From Methanobacteriaceae archaeon (GTDB lineage Archaea; Methanobacteriota; Methanobacteria; Methanobacteriales; Methanobacteriaceae): a stretch of DNA of 24,959 nucleotides. The notes under the pieces were generated by a model, which worked only from the letters and a program-made list of their open reading frames with translations, was not told where the DNA came from and searched no databases. Numbering within the stretch: the stretch's first letter is position 1; the number at the start of each line of letters is the position of its first letter. Position numbers and translations under genes: made by a program. Positions 9,115 through 16,941 of the stretch are shown one piece after another. The stretch covers positions 1 to 24,959 of the forward strand of contig CAAFWR010000087.1 in the NCBI GenBank assembly GCA_900766745.1. Direction: 5' to 3'.

Positions 9115-9123
9115 TTTATATTA
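9115..9123 (+). promoter_or_regulatory. Probable TATA box for a leaderless MnmC-like transcript
   Basis: TTTATATTA is centred 28 nt before the ATG at 9147, the spacing expected of an archaeal leaderless mRNA. This supports the 9147 start over the ATG at 9072. Neither ATG has a Shine-Dalgarno. Confidence 0.55.
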
Positions 9124-9146
9124 TAGAAATTATAAAATATCTATTA

Positions 9147-10361
9147 ATGAGTTATGAAAAGAATGCTACTGTAATAAATGAGACAGTTTATGATTTTGTA
9201 AATGAAACATTTGAATCTGAAAGAGAAACCAATGATTCAAAATATAGAACTAATTTTTTTAAAGATAACACTGATTTCTTTGTTTTAACTGATGATGGAT
9301 CTTATTCTGTTAACTCTAAAGAAATAAACAATAAAATTGAAACATTACATACATCTACTGGAGCTATAAGCGAGTCATTTGAAAAGTTTATAAAACCTTT
9401 AAAACTTGATTATGATGAAGATATAGCTATTTTAGATATCTGTGCAGGTCTTGGATATAACTCCTCTGCAGCAATAGCTGATTTTATCGAACATAAAGGA
9501 TCAGGCAATCTAAAAATAGACATGGTGGAAATATCAAAACCTACACTTGCCTGCGGACTTTTAATCCCTTCACCAATTCCTGCTCATGACATAACCAGAA
9601 AAGCTATTGAAAAACAGCTTTTAAAAGAAGATTATGCAGCTTTAGAATTGGAAAACTGTGAAATTCCCGAAAATGTTGAAATAAATGTTTTTATTGAAGA
9701 TGCACGTCAAACTGTACAGAAACTTGAAGATAACCAATACGATGCCATATTTCTAGATCCATTTTCACAGAATATGGCTCCTGAGCTATTTTCCCTAGAG
9801 TTTTTTAAGGAATTCAAAAGAGTTATAAAGAAAAATGGAATAATATGCACATACACATCTTCAGCACCAGTTCGTGGAGGGCTAATCGAAGCAGGTTTCC
9901 ATATTGGAAAAGGACCGGTTTTTGGAAGAAAACAAGGAGGAACATTAGCTAGTCCCAATGTAGAAATGCTTGATTACTCACTTCCAAAAAATGACGAGAT
10001 TAGAATAGCATTATCAGATGTTGGAGTGCCTTTTAGAGATTATGACCTAAATGGAAGCTCTGAAGAGATTCTTAAAAGAAGAAGTTCTGAAAGAGAATCA
10101 GCAAGGCATAATACAAAAATCTCATCAGCCGTAAAGACACCGATATTTCTTGGAGTCCAAATGGAAGACGAAAAACTTAAACGTAGAGTTGAGAGAAATC
10201 TTGCTAAAATGAATATTCCATCAACAACATCAAAAGAAGCAATGTTTATTATAGAATGTGAGAACAATTATTCAGAAAATCAGAGCATAGACAATAATTC
10301 TCGTAGCCGCATTTTGAATATGGCTCAAAAACTTGAAAAAACGTGTTTAAATATGAAGTAG
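9147..10361 (+). CDS. MnmC-like SAM-dependent methyltransferase
   Basis: Resembles the methyltransferase domain of MnmC (tRNA mnm5s2U34 modification), in the stand-alone form found in archaea. Visible: LHTSTGAISESFEKFI, the counterpart of the MnmC HS..GA..E motif; motif I ILDICAGLGYN at about residues 95-105; DAIFLDPFSQNMAPELFSLE; then TYTSSAPVRGGLIEAGF and the GFGRKR-like segment VFGRKQGG, all in MnmC order. A variable C-terminal extension of about 100 residues follows, rich in Lys, Arg and Glu. No FAD-dependent oxidase domain is present. I start at ATG 9147 because of the TATA spacing and because the extra 25 residues from 9072 (mostly I, L, Y, F, K) look non-coding. The 404-residue protein probably modifies tRNA wobble uridine, but the exact reaction in methanogens is inferred. 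Confidence 0.85.
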   Translation: MSYEKNATVINETVYDFVNETFESERETNDSKYRTNFFKDNTDFFVLTDDGSYSVNSKEINNKIETLHTSTGAISESFEKFIKPLKLDYDEDIAILDICAGLGYNSSAAIADFIEHKGSGNLKIDMVEISKPTLACGLLIPSPIPAHDITRKAIEKQLLKEDYAALELENCEIPENVEINVFIEDARQTVQKLEDNQYDAIFLDPFSQNMAPELFSLEFFKEFKRVIKKNGIICTYTSSAPVRGGLIEAGFHIGKGPVFGRKQGGTLASPNVEMLDYSLPKNDEIRIALSDVGVPFRDYDLNGSSEEILKRRSSERESARHNTKISSAVKTPIFLGVQMEDEKLKRRVERNLAKMNIPSTTSKEAMFIIECENNYSENQSIDNNSRSRILNMAQKLEKTCLNMK

Positions 10362-10385
10362 CTAGAAATTTAACTACTTCATATT
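10350..10385 (+). terminator. Hairpin overlapping the stop codon of the MnmC-like gene
   Basis: Perfect 12-bp inverted repeat AATATGAAGTAG (10350-10361) with CTACTTCATATT (10374-10385). The left arm ends exactly on the TAG stop codon, and the loop is 12 nt. Confidence 0.75.
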
Positions 10386-10388
10386 GCG

Positions 10389-10440
10389 AAATAACTATAT
10401 TGAGGAGAAAATAGTTATTTAACACTATGGCTGTTTTTTT
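10389..10440 (+). terminator. Second tandem hairpin followed by a T-run
   Basis: Perfect 10-bp inverted repeat AAATAACTAT (10389-10398) with ATAGTTATTT (10411-10420), then a run of seven T at 10434-10440. The loop contains GAGGAG, which looks like a Shine-Dalgarno but is too far from any ORF start to be used. Confidence 0.7.
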
Positions 10441-10520
10441 GGCTATTTATTTAAATCTGTTTTTTATATATTTTGGAGTATATTAAATCAATAAATTGAT
10501 TCAAATGGTTTTTTTTCGTG

Positions 10521-10871
10521 TTAAACTAAATAATATTTTTGAGGTATTATTATATCAATACTAAAATTACAACCTAAACGTGTCCAGGATTTAAGCAATA
10601 ATTTCAATAAATGATTCATTCAACAGTGTGTTTTCCCTTTACCAAATTTTTCATCTAAATTTGATAAAACATCTATTAAATTGTTTTTATTAAATTATTT
10701 TATCACATCGCATATATCATCACCAGTAAGAAAGTAGATTAACATACTATATATACTTTTTGATTTTTCTCTATAAAAAAAGTAGATTATGAATGGTTGA
10801 TGTAAAAAAAGAAGGAATTCTAAATCATTATCTTAATTTCCATAATCAAAAAAATGATTAGCTGGACAAGA
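10521..10871 (-). pseudogene. Decayed ORF of unknown family with three in-frame stops
   Basis: On the minus strand one frame of 117 codons contains only three stops (TAA, TAA, TGA), far fewer than chance in such AT-rich DNA. The segments between them read like real protein: CPANHFFDYGN, then a hydrophobic stretch with FLHQPFIIYFFYREKSKSIY, then LTGDDICDVIK, NKNNLIDVLSNLDEKFGKGK and MNHLLKLLLKSWTRLGCNF. No domain was recognised; a transposase or mobile-element remnant is only a guess. It lies between two terminators, in the otherwise empty 10441-10882 stretch. Confidence 0.45.
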
Positions 10872-10882
10872 TCAAGTTGTTT

Positions 10883-10923
10883 AAAAAAAAATAGATTTTG
10901 ATGAAAGTTATACCATTTCCATC
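10883..10923 (-). terminator. Terminator of the glmS operon
   Basis: On the minus strand GATGGAAA (10923-10916) pairs with TTTCATC (10906-10900) with one bulged base, and the stop codon of the small gene (10908-10910) lies in the loop. A run of nine T follows (10891-10883). Confidence 0.6.
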
Positions 10924-11222
10924 ATTTTAGCATAGGAATCCAAGAATTCAAGAACATTTCCATCATTATTGTCAAAGTTTACAAGGCAAGTTATAGAACC
11001 CCCTTCAGAAAGTTCAACACTTTCACCTAAATCAAGATTTTTAAGTGAATTAACCTCAACAGACTCGCCATAAATAAATTCCTTTGATTCTGTATCTGCC
11101 TTATCTGAATCCTCTTCCCACTCGCCATCTACAAAAAAGAAGAATGTGGCATCTTCATCTGAAAAATCAATTGCAAACATGGTTGTAAAATCTTCTTTTA
11201 CTACCTTATAAATTGAAATCAT
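10908..11222 (-). CDS. Small acidic hypothetical protein downstream of glmS
   Basis: About 104 residues, strongly acidic, with a short DGEWEEDSD segment and a C-terminal helix ending in DSYAKMMEMV. No signal peptide, membrane helix or known motif was seen. I start at ATG 11222 (MISIYK), which has AGGTG 8 nt upstream; a start at 11252 would overlap the glmS end by 19 nt without a Shine-Dalgarno. With that start the gap to glmS is 11 nt, so it is co-transcribed as the last gene of the glmS operon and ends in a terminator. It could be a small regulatory or accessory protein; I do not recognise the family. Confidence 0.7.
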   Translation of the reverse strand: MISIYKVVKEDFTTMFAIDFSDEDATFFFFVDGEWEEDSDKADTESKEFIYGESVEVNSLKNLDLGESVELSEGGSITCLVNFDNNDGNVLEFLDSYAKMMEMV

Positions 11223-11233
11223 AGACAAGACAC

Positions 11234-13015
11234 CTACTGTACTGTTACACATTTAGCTAGGTTTTTAGGTTTGTCAGGATCCAATTCCCTTTCAATAGCT
11301 ATGTAATATGCAAGCATCTGTAATGGTACAATGTATACTAATGGTGATATGATGTCCGTTACATCAGAATTGATTGTAAACACTTCATCAGCTTTTGAAA
11401 TCAATACAGAATCATTATAAGCACCAATAGCTATTACATTAGCTCCACGTGACTTAACTTCTTCAAGATTGCCCATAGTCTTTCTGTGGTTTTCACCAGG
11501 TGGCAAAATTACAACAACAGGAACACCAGTGTCAATTAAAGCCAATGGCCCGTGTTTAAGTTCACCAGCCGCATATCCTTCTGCATGAATATATGTAATC
11601 TCTTTAAGTTTTAATGCGCCTTCTAAAGCTATCGGATATGAGAAATCCCTTCCAATAAAGTAGAAATCATCCTTATATTTATATTTAGCAGCCATTTTCT
11701 TAATTTCGTTAGTTTCAAGCAATAGTTCTTCAATGAACTCAGGAACCCTGTCAACTAGCTCCATTAAGTTGTTGTTTTCTGCCAAAAGTCCTGCAAACAT
11801 ATATATTGCAGTAAGTTGTGCTAAGTAAGTTTTAGTTGCAGCAACTCCAATTTCAGGACCTGCTTTTGTGTTTATTACATAATCCGCTTTTCTTGTAATA
11901 GCTGAACCTACAACATTAACTATACCAAGTGTTTTTGATTTTCCTTTAGCCATATCTAATGCCTTTAATGTGTCTGCTGTTTCACCAGACTGTGATATGA
12001 AGATAACTAAAGTCTGTTCATTTAATGTATTGGCTGAATATTTAAATTCAGATGCAAGAATAACATCTACAGGAATGCCTGATAATGATTCAATTAAATA
12101 TTTCCCAATTAAAGATGCATGATAAGATGTACCGCAGGCTACAAAGCAGATCCTGTTTATGTCATCAAGATCCTCTATAATCTTTTCAATGTTTTCCTTT
12201 TCAAAAAGAGTGTTTTTAACGGCATCTGCCTGCTCGTTGATTTCCTTAATCATGAAGAAATCGTAGCCCTCTTTCTGTGCCATTTTTGGAGTCCAGTCAA
12301 CAACTTCAATTTCTTTTTCAATAGTGTTTCCGTCTTTATCTTTAATAGTGACACCAGAAGGCTCTAAAATAACAATCTCGTCTCTTTCAGGATAAATAAT
12401 GTTTCTGGTATATTCTAGAATAGCTGGTGAATCAGAAGCAACAAAATACTGACTGTCTCCAACTCCAACAATTAAAGGACTGTCTTTACGTGTAGCTACT
12501 ATTTTTTCCGGATCATCTAAAGATATTGCTGCTATTGCATAAGCACCATGAAGAATATTAATTGTTTCTCTTAAAGCTCCTTCCAGATCCATTCCCTGAT
12601 CCATATACCTTTCAATCAAATGAGGAATCACTTCAGTGTCAGTGTCAGATCTGAAAACATGACCTTCAGCTATTAGTTCCTCCTTAATAGATTCGTAATG
12701 TTCAATAATACCATTATGAACAACAGCTATTTTACCAGTATTATCTATCTGAGGGTGAGAGTTCTCTTTACTTGGAACACCGTGAGTTGCCCATCTTACA
12801 TGAGCGATTCCATAATTTCCAGGCATGTCTGCAAGATTTAACTTTGCGTCAACGTCCTCTATTTCCCCTTTGTCTTTTTTAATGTTGATCTTATCGCTGC
12901 CGGTAGCTATTCCTACCGAATCATAACCCCTATACTCCAATTTTTTAACACATTCCAAGAGCACAGGAGCTGCATCTTCATCATCTTTTAAAATGCAACC
13001 TACAATACCACACAT
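11234..13015 (-). CDS. glmS: Glutamine-fructose-6-phosphate aminotransferase (isomerizing)
   Basis: Makes glucosamine-6-phosphate from fructose-6-phosphate and glutamine, the entry step to UDP-GlcNAc for pseudomurein and glycan synthesis. The N-terminal class II glutaminase starts MCGIVGC with the nucleophile Cys2 and shows the expected HVRWATHG and HNGIIEHYE segments. Two SIS sugar-isomerase domains follow, with ACGTSYHASLIGKYLIE and FISQSGETADTLKALDMA in the first and EGYAAGELKHGPLALID in the second. It ends in LAKCVTVQ, close to the conserved K-S-V-T-V-E tail; the Cys in place of Ser there is a small deviation. At 593 residues it is full length. AGGTG lies 6 nt before the ATG. The insertion sequence sits about 80 nt upstream and seems to leave the promoter intact. 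Confidence 0.96.
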   Translation of the reverse strand: MCGIVGCILKDDEDAAPVLLECVKKLEYRGYDSVGIATGSDKINIKKDKGEIEDVDAKLNLADMPGNYGIAHVRWATHGVPSKENSHPQIDNTGKIAVVHNGIIEHYESIKEELIAEGHVFRSDTDTEVIPHLIERYMDQGMDLEGALRETINILHGAYAIAAISLDDPEKIVATRKDSPLIVGVGDSQYFVASDSPAILEYTRNIIYPERDEIVILEPSGVTIKDKDGNTIEKEIEVVDWTPKMAQKEGYDFFMIKEINEQADAVKNTLFEKENIEKIIEDLDDINRICFVACGTSYHASLIGKYLIESLSGIPVDVILASEFKYSANTLNEQTLVIFISQSGETADTLKALDMAKGKSKTLGIVNVVGSAITRKADYVINTKAGPEIGVAATKTYLAQLTAIYMFAGLLAENNNLMELVDRVPEFIEELLLETNEIKKMAAKYKYKDDFYFIGRDFSYPIALEGALKLKEITYIHAEGYAAGELKHGPLALIDTGVPVVVILPPGENHRKTMGNLEEVKSRGANVIAIGAYNDSVLISKADEVFTINSDVTDIISPLVYIVPLQMLAYYIAIERELDPDKPKNLAKCVTVQ

Positions 13016-13087
13016 AATAGCACCTTTTTTAAAATATAGATTATATTATTTTTATGTTGAACCACTATTAATATTTTATTGTAAACT

Positions 13088-13094
13088 GTAAATG
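13088..13094 (+). repeat. Left target-site duplication (GTAAATG)
   Basis: GTAAATG directly abuts the left inverted repeat, and the identical heptamer abuts the right one at 14456-14462. Confidence 0.75.
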
Positions 13095-13123
13095 GGCACT
13101 TTCAAAAATTCTGTGCTTATTGT
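13095..13123 (+). repeat. Left terminal inverted repeat of the insertion sequence
   Basis: Matches the reverse complement of 14427-14455 with three mismatches. The last codons of the transposase overlap it. Confidence 0.8.
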
Positions 13124-14319
13124 GTGATTCTGTTTCTCCTAATCCATCTTTGCCTGTTGATATTTATTCTACTTTGGATTCCTTTGATTGTGCGATAAAT
13201 TTTTTTAATACTTTTGGGCATCGTTTTTGAGAAGTAGTTTTCTATTTGATTAGATGTTGATGCTATATTTTTATTTTCAAGGAATAATGTGTAGTGTTTG
13301 AAGTAGTCTCTGATTTTTAATAGGATATTTGATTTAATGAACTGATGTAATTCGTTTTTTTGTTTAATTAATTTGTTTAATTTGTTCCGTGCTTCTTTGG
13401 AATTGTTAGAGTTGAATATATTTATTATATCTTGTTTTTCATCCATTATTTTGTTTTGTTCGGCTGTAGATAGTTTGTTTTCTTTAATGAATTGAGATAT
13501 TTTTCTGTTTATCTCTTGTTTGGTGTGAAATATGCATAATTGATGTTTTATACATAATTTACGTAGTATTTTTTTATAATGTGGATGTCCATCAGTTGTG
13601 ACTGATTTAACATGACGATATTTTAAATTTTCTTTTAAAAACTTCTCAGTTGTCTTAAATTTCTGATCTAGGTGCAATTCTTCAATTATTGGAATATTTA
13701 ATTTAGAATCGAATAAAGTGTATCTATACCTCCAAATCCCATTAATTTTAACATACTGCACATCAAACAGATAATAACCAGATTCATTACCACAGGATTC
13801 TTTATTTTCATTTTTATTGGATAATAATACGTTTTCAATTGTCTGATGTGAAATATCAGTATTCCAGTCTTCTTTAAGTATTTCTTTTATTTTATGAAGA
13901 CTTCCATTAAAAATATCGAACAAATGAACTATTTTTTCTTTCAACAATACAGAAACATTGTTATTTTTATCTAAAAGACCGTTTAAATCAACTTGAAAGT
14001 TTTTACCACATTTTTTACATTGATAACGTTGAACTTTAACAATAATCTCTCCAATTCCCAATAAAAATATTTTCCTATTAATAAATCCTTTTTTAATAAC
14101 ATTATGAGTGTAACAATCACAACACTGAGGTTTAACATAGCAAATATGAATAAAACCTTTATTTTCATAGATTTTAAGATTATCTAAATCCTTCTCATCC
14201 TTAAATTGACTTTTAAAAGACATACAACTAAAATTTGTCAAACCATGATCAAAAACATTAAATATATATTGTTCTTCGTCCAATATAACATTTGGAACTA
14301 GTGTTTTTCTTTTTTGCAT
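13117..14319 (-). CDS. Transposase of the ISM1/ISL3-like insertion sequence
   Basis: DDE-type transposase, 400 residues. The N-terminus carries a zinc-ribbon-like pair (CCDC near residue 65 and CKKC near 97) flanking a basic segment, probably DNA binding. The catalytic core shows FDVQYVKINGIWRYRYTLFD (first Asp), SVTTDGHPHYKKIL (second Asp) and SNQIENYFSKTMPKSIKKIY (candidate Glu). A Lys-rich helical region lies between the second and third acidic blocks. The C-terminus is strongly basic (NRQRWIRRNRITQ). A TATA-like ATATATTA (14342-14349) lies 23-30 nt before the ATG, which fits a leaderless transcript. The ORF has no internal stop or frameshift. Confidence 0.88.
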   Translation of the reverse strand: MQKRKTLVPNVILDEEQYIFNVFDHGLTNFSCMSFKSQFKDEKDLDNLKIYENKGFIHICYVKPQCCDCYTHNVIKKGFINRKIFLLGIGEIIVKVQRYQCKKCGKNFQVDLNGLLDKNNNVSVLLKEKIVHLFDIFNGSLHKIKEILKEDWNTDISHQTIENVLLSNKNENKESCGNESGYYLFDVQYVKINGIWRYRYTLFDSKLNIPIIEELHLDQKFKTTEKFLKENLKYRHVKSVTTDGHPHYKKILRKLCIKHQLCIFHTKQEINRKISQFIKENKLSTAEQNKIMDEKQDIINIFNSNNSKEARNKLNKLIKQKNELHQFIKSNILLKIRDYFKHYTLFLENKNIASTSNQIENYFSKTMPKSIKKIYRTIKGIQSRININRQRWIRRNRITQ

Positions 14320-14426
14320 AATAAAATATTAGTTCCACTTCATATATTAATTTTACTAGCTCAAATTCAAAAATAAAGCTTATTAACAAAAGAAAATAGA
14401 AAAAATAAAAATATAAGCAAAAAAAA

Positions 14427-14455
14427 ACAAAAAGCACAGAATTTTTTAAAGTGTC
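14427..14455 (-). repeat. Right terminal inverted repeat of the insertion sequence
   Basis: Reverse complement of the left repeat, with the core AAAAATTCTGTGCTT conserved. Confidence 0.8.
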
Positions 14456-14462
14456 GTAAATG
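14456..14462 (+). repeat. Right target-site duplication (GTAAATG)
   Basis: Exact copy of 13088-13094. The empty site would read ...AAACTGTAAATGTGGAGC... Confidence 0.75.
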
Positions 14463-14598
14463 TGGAGCTTTCAGTTAGTTATCTATTCTTTATTAGAGGG
14501 GTTAAATTTCATTAAAAAATCGAAAATTACAAGGAATAATATTTAATATTGTGAATAACATATTATTTTAATATATATTAAAGGAGGGATATTTAAAA

Positions 14599-15210
14599 AT
14601 GCGTTGTCCAAAATGCAATATTGAAAATAAAGATTCAGCAAAATTTTGCAGCAAATGTGGAACACCGCTAAAAACAGTAAATAAAACAGTGAACAAAGTC
14701 AATAATGAAAATCCGCAAAATAATTCTACAAAGTATATCATTATAGGATTAATTATAATCATAATTGCACTTGTAGCTGCTTTTGCTTATGTTGAACTTT
14801 CAAATCAGAGTGCAGAGTCAGAAAATACAACTATTAAATCTATAAATGAGGATAATCAACCTCAACAATCTAGCCAATCAACTGTAAATCAAATGACTAT
14901 CCTTAGTGGAAGTTTTTCAACAGCCAGTAGTTTGTCTGCAAAAACATATGCAACCCTTTATGTTGGTCCTAAGCATGCTGGAGAAAGTGTAATAGTACAA
15001 ATTTACTACTCAAGAGACGGTTCTAATTTAAATAATGGAAATATGGTTCCAGTAACTGTTGATTCAGCAGGATATATCGATGTAAGTAGTGCTGATGCAT
15101 ATAGATATTACCCGGATTATGCAGTAATCAATTTATATAATACGAATAACCAACTTTTAGATACAAGAAGTGTTTCATTAAGCCCAACTAGCGGTACTCA
15201 AACATTCTAA
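14599..15210 (+). CDS. Zinc-ribbon protein with one membrane helix and extracytoplasmic domain
   Basis: Residues 1-21 form a zinc ribbon with Cys3, Cys6, Cys17 and Cys20 (MRCPKCNIENKDSAKFCSKCG), as in many archaeal and bacterial zinc_ribbon_2 proteins. A Lys/Asn linker leads to a single transmembrane helix at about residues 45-67 (IIIGLIIIIIALVAAFAYV). A Ser/Gln-rich linker and a C-terminal domain of about 110 residues rich in beta-strand and Tyr (YATLYVGPKHAGESVIVQIYY) follow, predicted outside the cell. A strong Shine-Dalgarno AAGGAGGG precedes the ATG by 10 nt, and AT-rich TATA candidates lie further upstream. The gene is monocistronic, between the insertion sequence and a terminator that includes its stop codon. 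The function is unknown; a role in sensing or envelope assembly is speculation. Confidence 0.82.
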   Translation: MRCPKCNIENKDSAKFCSKCGTPLKTVNKTVNKVNNENPQNNSTKYIIIGLIIIIIALVAAFAYVELSNQSAESENTTIKSINEDNQPQQSSQSTVNQMTILSGSFSTASSLSAKTYATLYVGPKHAGESVIVQIYYSRDGSNLNNGNMVPVTVDSAGYIDVSSADAYRYYPDYAVINLYNTNNQLLDTRSVSLSPTSGTQTF

Positions 15211-15225
15211 TTGAGTACATTTTTT
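15194..15225 (+). terminator. Terminator overlapping the stop codon of the zinc-ribbon gene
   Basis: GTACTCAA (15194-15201) pairs with TTGAGTAC (15211-15218) around a 9-nt loop that ends with the TAA stop codon. A T-run follows directly. Confidence 0.8.
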
Positions 15226-15246
15226 CTTTTTAAAATAAAAATAGCT

Positions 15247-15274
15247 GAAGACAAGGTTATTATTCCTTATCTTC
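15247..15274 (-). terminator. Terminator of the purC-purS-purQ-cobA operon
   Basis: On the minus strand GAAGATAAGG pairs with CCTTGTCTTC (10 bp with one G-U), and the cobA TAA lies in the 8-nt loop. A U-rich stretch follows. Confidence 0.75.
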
Positions 15275-15988
15275 ATTTGTATACTCATAGATTTTTTTAT
15301 ATAACCCTACAACTTCCCCGATTATTAGAATAGCTGGAGGATTTATTTTTTTAGTTGAAATGTCTTCCAATGTTCCAAATATTACGTTTTCTCCAGGAAG
15401 TGTCCCTTTTTCGATTGCACATACTGGAGTGTCAGCAGGACGGTGTTTCATGATTTCTTCAGTGTTTTCCTTGATGTTTCCAATTCCCATTAGAATTATT
15501 AGCGTATCTGCTGTAAAGTCCCATTTCACTTGTTTTTCTGATTTTGTTGGATCTTCATGACCTGTTACAACAGTAAATGATGTGGCCAATGCTCTTTGTG
15601 TTATAGGTAGCCCCAATGAAGTTGGTGCTCCAATAGCTGAGGTTACACCAGGAATTACTTCAAACTTGATTCCTGCATCAATGAGGGCAAATATCTCTTC
15701 GCCTCCGCGGCCAAAGACGAAAGGATCTCCTCCTTTAAGCCTTACCACATTGTCGTTTTCAAGAGCTTCCTTTACGATAAGTTCATTGATTTCGTCCTGG
15801 GTCTTGTAGTGCTCTCCTGATTTCTTGCCTACGTAGAGTAGCTTTGCAGATTCTGGAGCATGTTGCAATATCTCTTCATTAGCCAAGTAATCGTACAATA
15901 CCACATCTGCATTGTTCAGTGCATGGACTGCCTTAAGTGTAATTAAATCAGCGTCTCCAGGACCTGCGCCAATTAATGAAACGACCAT
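15260..15988 (-). CDS. cobA: Uroporphyrinogen-III C-methyltransferase
   Basis: Transfers two methyl groups from SAM to uroporphyrinogen III, giving precorrin-2 for cobalamin, sirohaem and, in methanogens, coenzyme F430. It is a single-domain SUMT of 242 residues with the family motifs [18 protein letters not shown] at the N-terminus, [18 protein letters not shown] in the middle, then [20 protein letters not shown] and VVTGHEDP. No CysG-type dehydrogenase or HemD domain is fused. I start at ATG 15988 (MVVSLIG), because AGGTG overlapping the purQ stop lies 6 nt upstream; ATG 15997 is only one nucleotide from it. It is the last gene of the purine operon. Confidence 0.93.
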   Translation of the reverse strand: MVVSLIGAGPGDADLITLKAVHALNNADVVLYDYLANEEILQHAPESAKLLYVGKKSGEHYKTQDEINELIVKEALENDNVVRLKGGDPFVFGRGGEEIFALIDAGIKFEVIPGVTSAIGAPTSLGLPITQRALATSFTVVTGHEDPTKSEKQVKWDFTADTLIILMGIGNIKENTEEIMKHRPADTPVCAIEKGTLPGENVIFGTLEDISTKKINPPAILIIGEVVGLYKKIYEYTNEDKE

Positions 15989-15997
15989 ATCATTCAC

Positions 15998-16642
15998 CTA
16001 AAGAAAACCTTTAAAGAAGTTCAGTCCGTCAGAAGAACCTAATATCTCTTCTGTTGCCCTTTCCGGGTGAGGCATCATTGCACATACAAGGCCTGACTCA
16101 TCGCAGATACCGGTAATAGCTTCCATTGAACCGTTAGGGTTCTTTTCTGCAAACTGTAAAACTATCTGGTCCTGGTCTTTAAGTAAATCAATATCATCTG
16201 TGTAGAATCTTCCTTCTGCATGAGCTATCGGAATGTCAACAAGAGCACCTTTTTTAAATGATTTGGTAAATGGAGTTCTGTTGGTGGTTACCTTTAATGG
16301 AGTCCATTCGCAGTTGAATTTAGGATGTTCGTTTGTGATGAAAACACCTGGAACAAGACCTATTTCTCCTAAAATCTGTGCACCGTTACAGATTCCAAGA
16401 ACCGGTTTCTCTTCCTTTACAAGGCTTTTGATTCCGTCAATAACTGGTGTGATTGAAGCCATTGCTCCTGCCCTTAGGTAATCCCCATAGGAAAAACCTC
16501 CAGGAATAACGATGCCATCATAATCAGTTAAATCCTCTTCGCTCCACCAGACATATTCTGGAGTTCCTCCTGCAATTTCAATAGCTTTAGCTACGTCACG
16601 GTCGCAGTTGGTTCCAGGAAATCTAATTACTCCAATTTTCAT
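15998..16642 (-). CDS. purQ: Phosphoribosylformylglycinamidine synthase subunit PurQ
   Basis: Glutaminase subunit of the split FGAM synthase (PurL-PurQ-PurS), which supplies ammonia for step 4 of purine synthesis. It is a class I glutamine amidotransferase with the nucleophile Cys in [11 protein letters not shown] and the His-Glu pair in [11 protein letters not shown] near the C-terminus. The start [16 protein letters not shown] is typical. At 214 residues it is full length. AGGAGG overlaps the purS stop and directs initiation at this ATG. PurL is not in the window. Confidence 0.96.
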   Translation of the reverse strand: MKIGVIRFPGTNCDRDVAKAIEIAGGTPEYVWWSEEDLTDYDGIVIPGGFSYGDYLRAGAMASITPVIDGIKSLVKEEKPVLGICNGAQILGEIGLVPGVFITNEHPKFNCEWTPLKVTTNRTPFTKSFKKGALVDIPIAHAEGRFYTDDIDLLKDQDQIVLQFAEKNPNGSMEAITGICDESGLVCAMMPHPERATEEILGSSDGLNFFKGFL

Positions 16643-16653
16643 ATAAAATCCTC

Positions 16654-16932
16654 CTACTCATCGCAGCCACAGCCACAGGCATAATCCTGTGGAATTACAG
16701 TGATTTTGTAATTGTGGATAACAGGATTGCAAAGGAGCCTTTCGCACATGTCAGCTACTGATTCCCTTACCTCGTCTCTGTCTTCTCCTTCCATCTGGAA
16801 TTTGAGAATGTCTGTTGTCTTTACATTACTGACAGTGTAGCCAAGTAATTCAAGAGACCTTTCAATTGTAGTAGCTTCTGGATTTAACATACCGTCTTTT
16901 AAAGAGATTTTAACTTCAACATTAAATAACAT
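16654..16932 (-). CDS. purS: Phosphoribosylformylglycinamidine synthase subunit PurS
   Basis: Small structural subunit that joins PurQ to PurL in the split FGAM synthase. The body is a ferredoxin-like fold starting [18 protein letters not shown], with the SLELLGY segment, and is about 80 residues as usual. The tail ACGCGCDE adds three Cys, an extension not essential for the family that might bind metal. I start at ATG 16932, which has AGGTG 6 nt upstream; a GTG at 16941 would directly abut the purC stop and lie within that Shine-Dalgarno. Confidence 0.93.
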   Translation of the reverse strand: MLFNVEVKISLKDGMLNPEATTIERSLELLGYTVSNVKTTDILKFQMEGEDRDEVRESVADMCERLLCNPVIHNYKITVIPQDYACGCGCDE

Positions 16933-16941
16933 GTAAAACAC

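Larger units (their letters stand above)
8786..9146. other. Divergent intergenic region between tgtA and the MnmC-like gene
   Basis: About 360 nt between divergent starts. It holds the tgtA promoter near 8834-8842 and the promoter of the MnmC-like gene at 9115-9123. A weak 7-bp inverted repeat TAAAAGC/GCTTTTA lies at 8916-8935. The hydrophobic reading frame from ATG 9072 to 9146 looks like translated promoter DNA, not protein. Nothing else was recognised. Confidence 0.5.
13095..14455 (-). mobile_element. Complete insertion sequence, ISM1/ISL3-like, about 1.36 kb
   Basis: Bounded by imperfect inverted repeats of about 29 bp: 13095-13123, and 14427-14455 in reverse complement. They share the core AAAAATTCTGTGCTT and a CACTTT block. 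It is flanked by the direct repeat GTAAATG and contains one transposase ORF. The transposase stop codon lies inside the left repeat. ISM1, the founding element from Methanobrevibacter smithii, has inverted repeats of the same size class and an 8-bp duplication as I recall, so a related family is likely. Intact ORF and ends suggest a recent, potentially active insertion. Confidence 0.85.

Noticed and set aside
9072..9146. N-terminal extension of the MnmC-like protein
   Set aside because: No Shine-Dalgarno or well-placed TATA box before 9072. The residues are mostly I, L, Y, F and K, typical of translated promoter DNA, whereas 9147 has a TATA box at leaderless spacing.
10402..10407. Regulation by sequestering GAGGAG in the second hairpin loop
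   Set aside because: A loop position would expose rather than hide it, and no plausible ORF follows at suitable spacing.
10427..10486. Short ORF of 19 hydrophobic residues after a GAGGAG loop
   Set aside because: The Shine-Dalgarno-like sequence is 19 nt away and lies in a terminator loop. The ORF starts inside the T-rich terminator, and its composition is what AT-rich DNA gives by chance.
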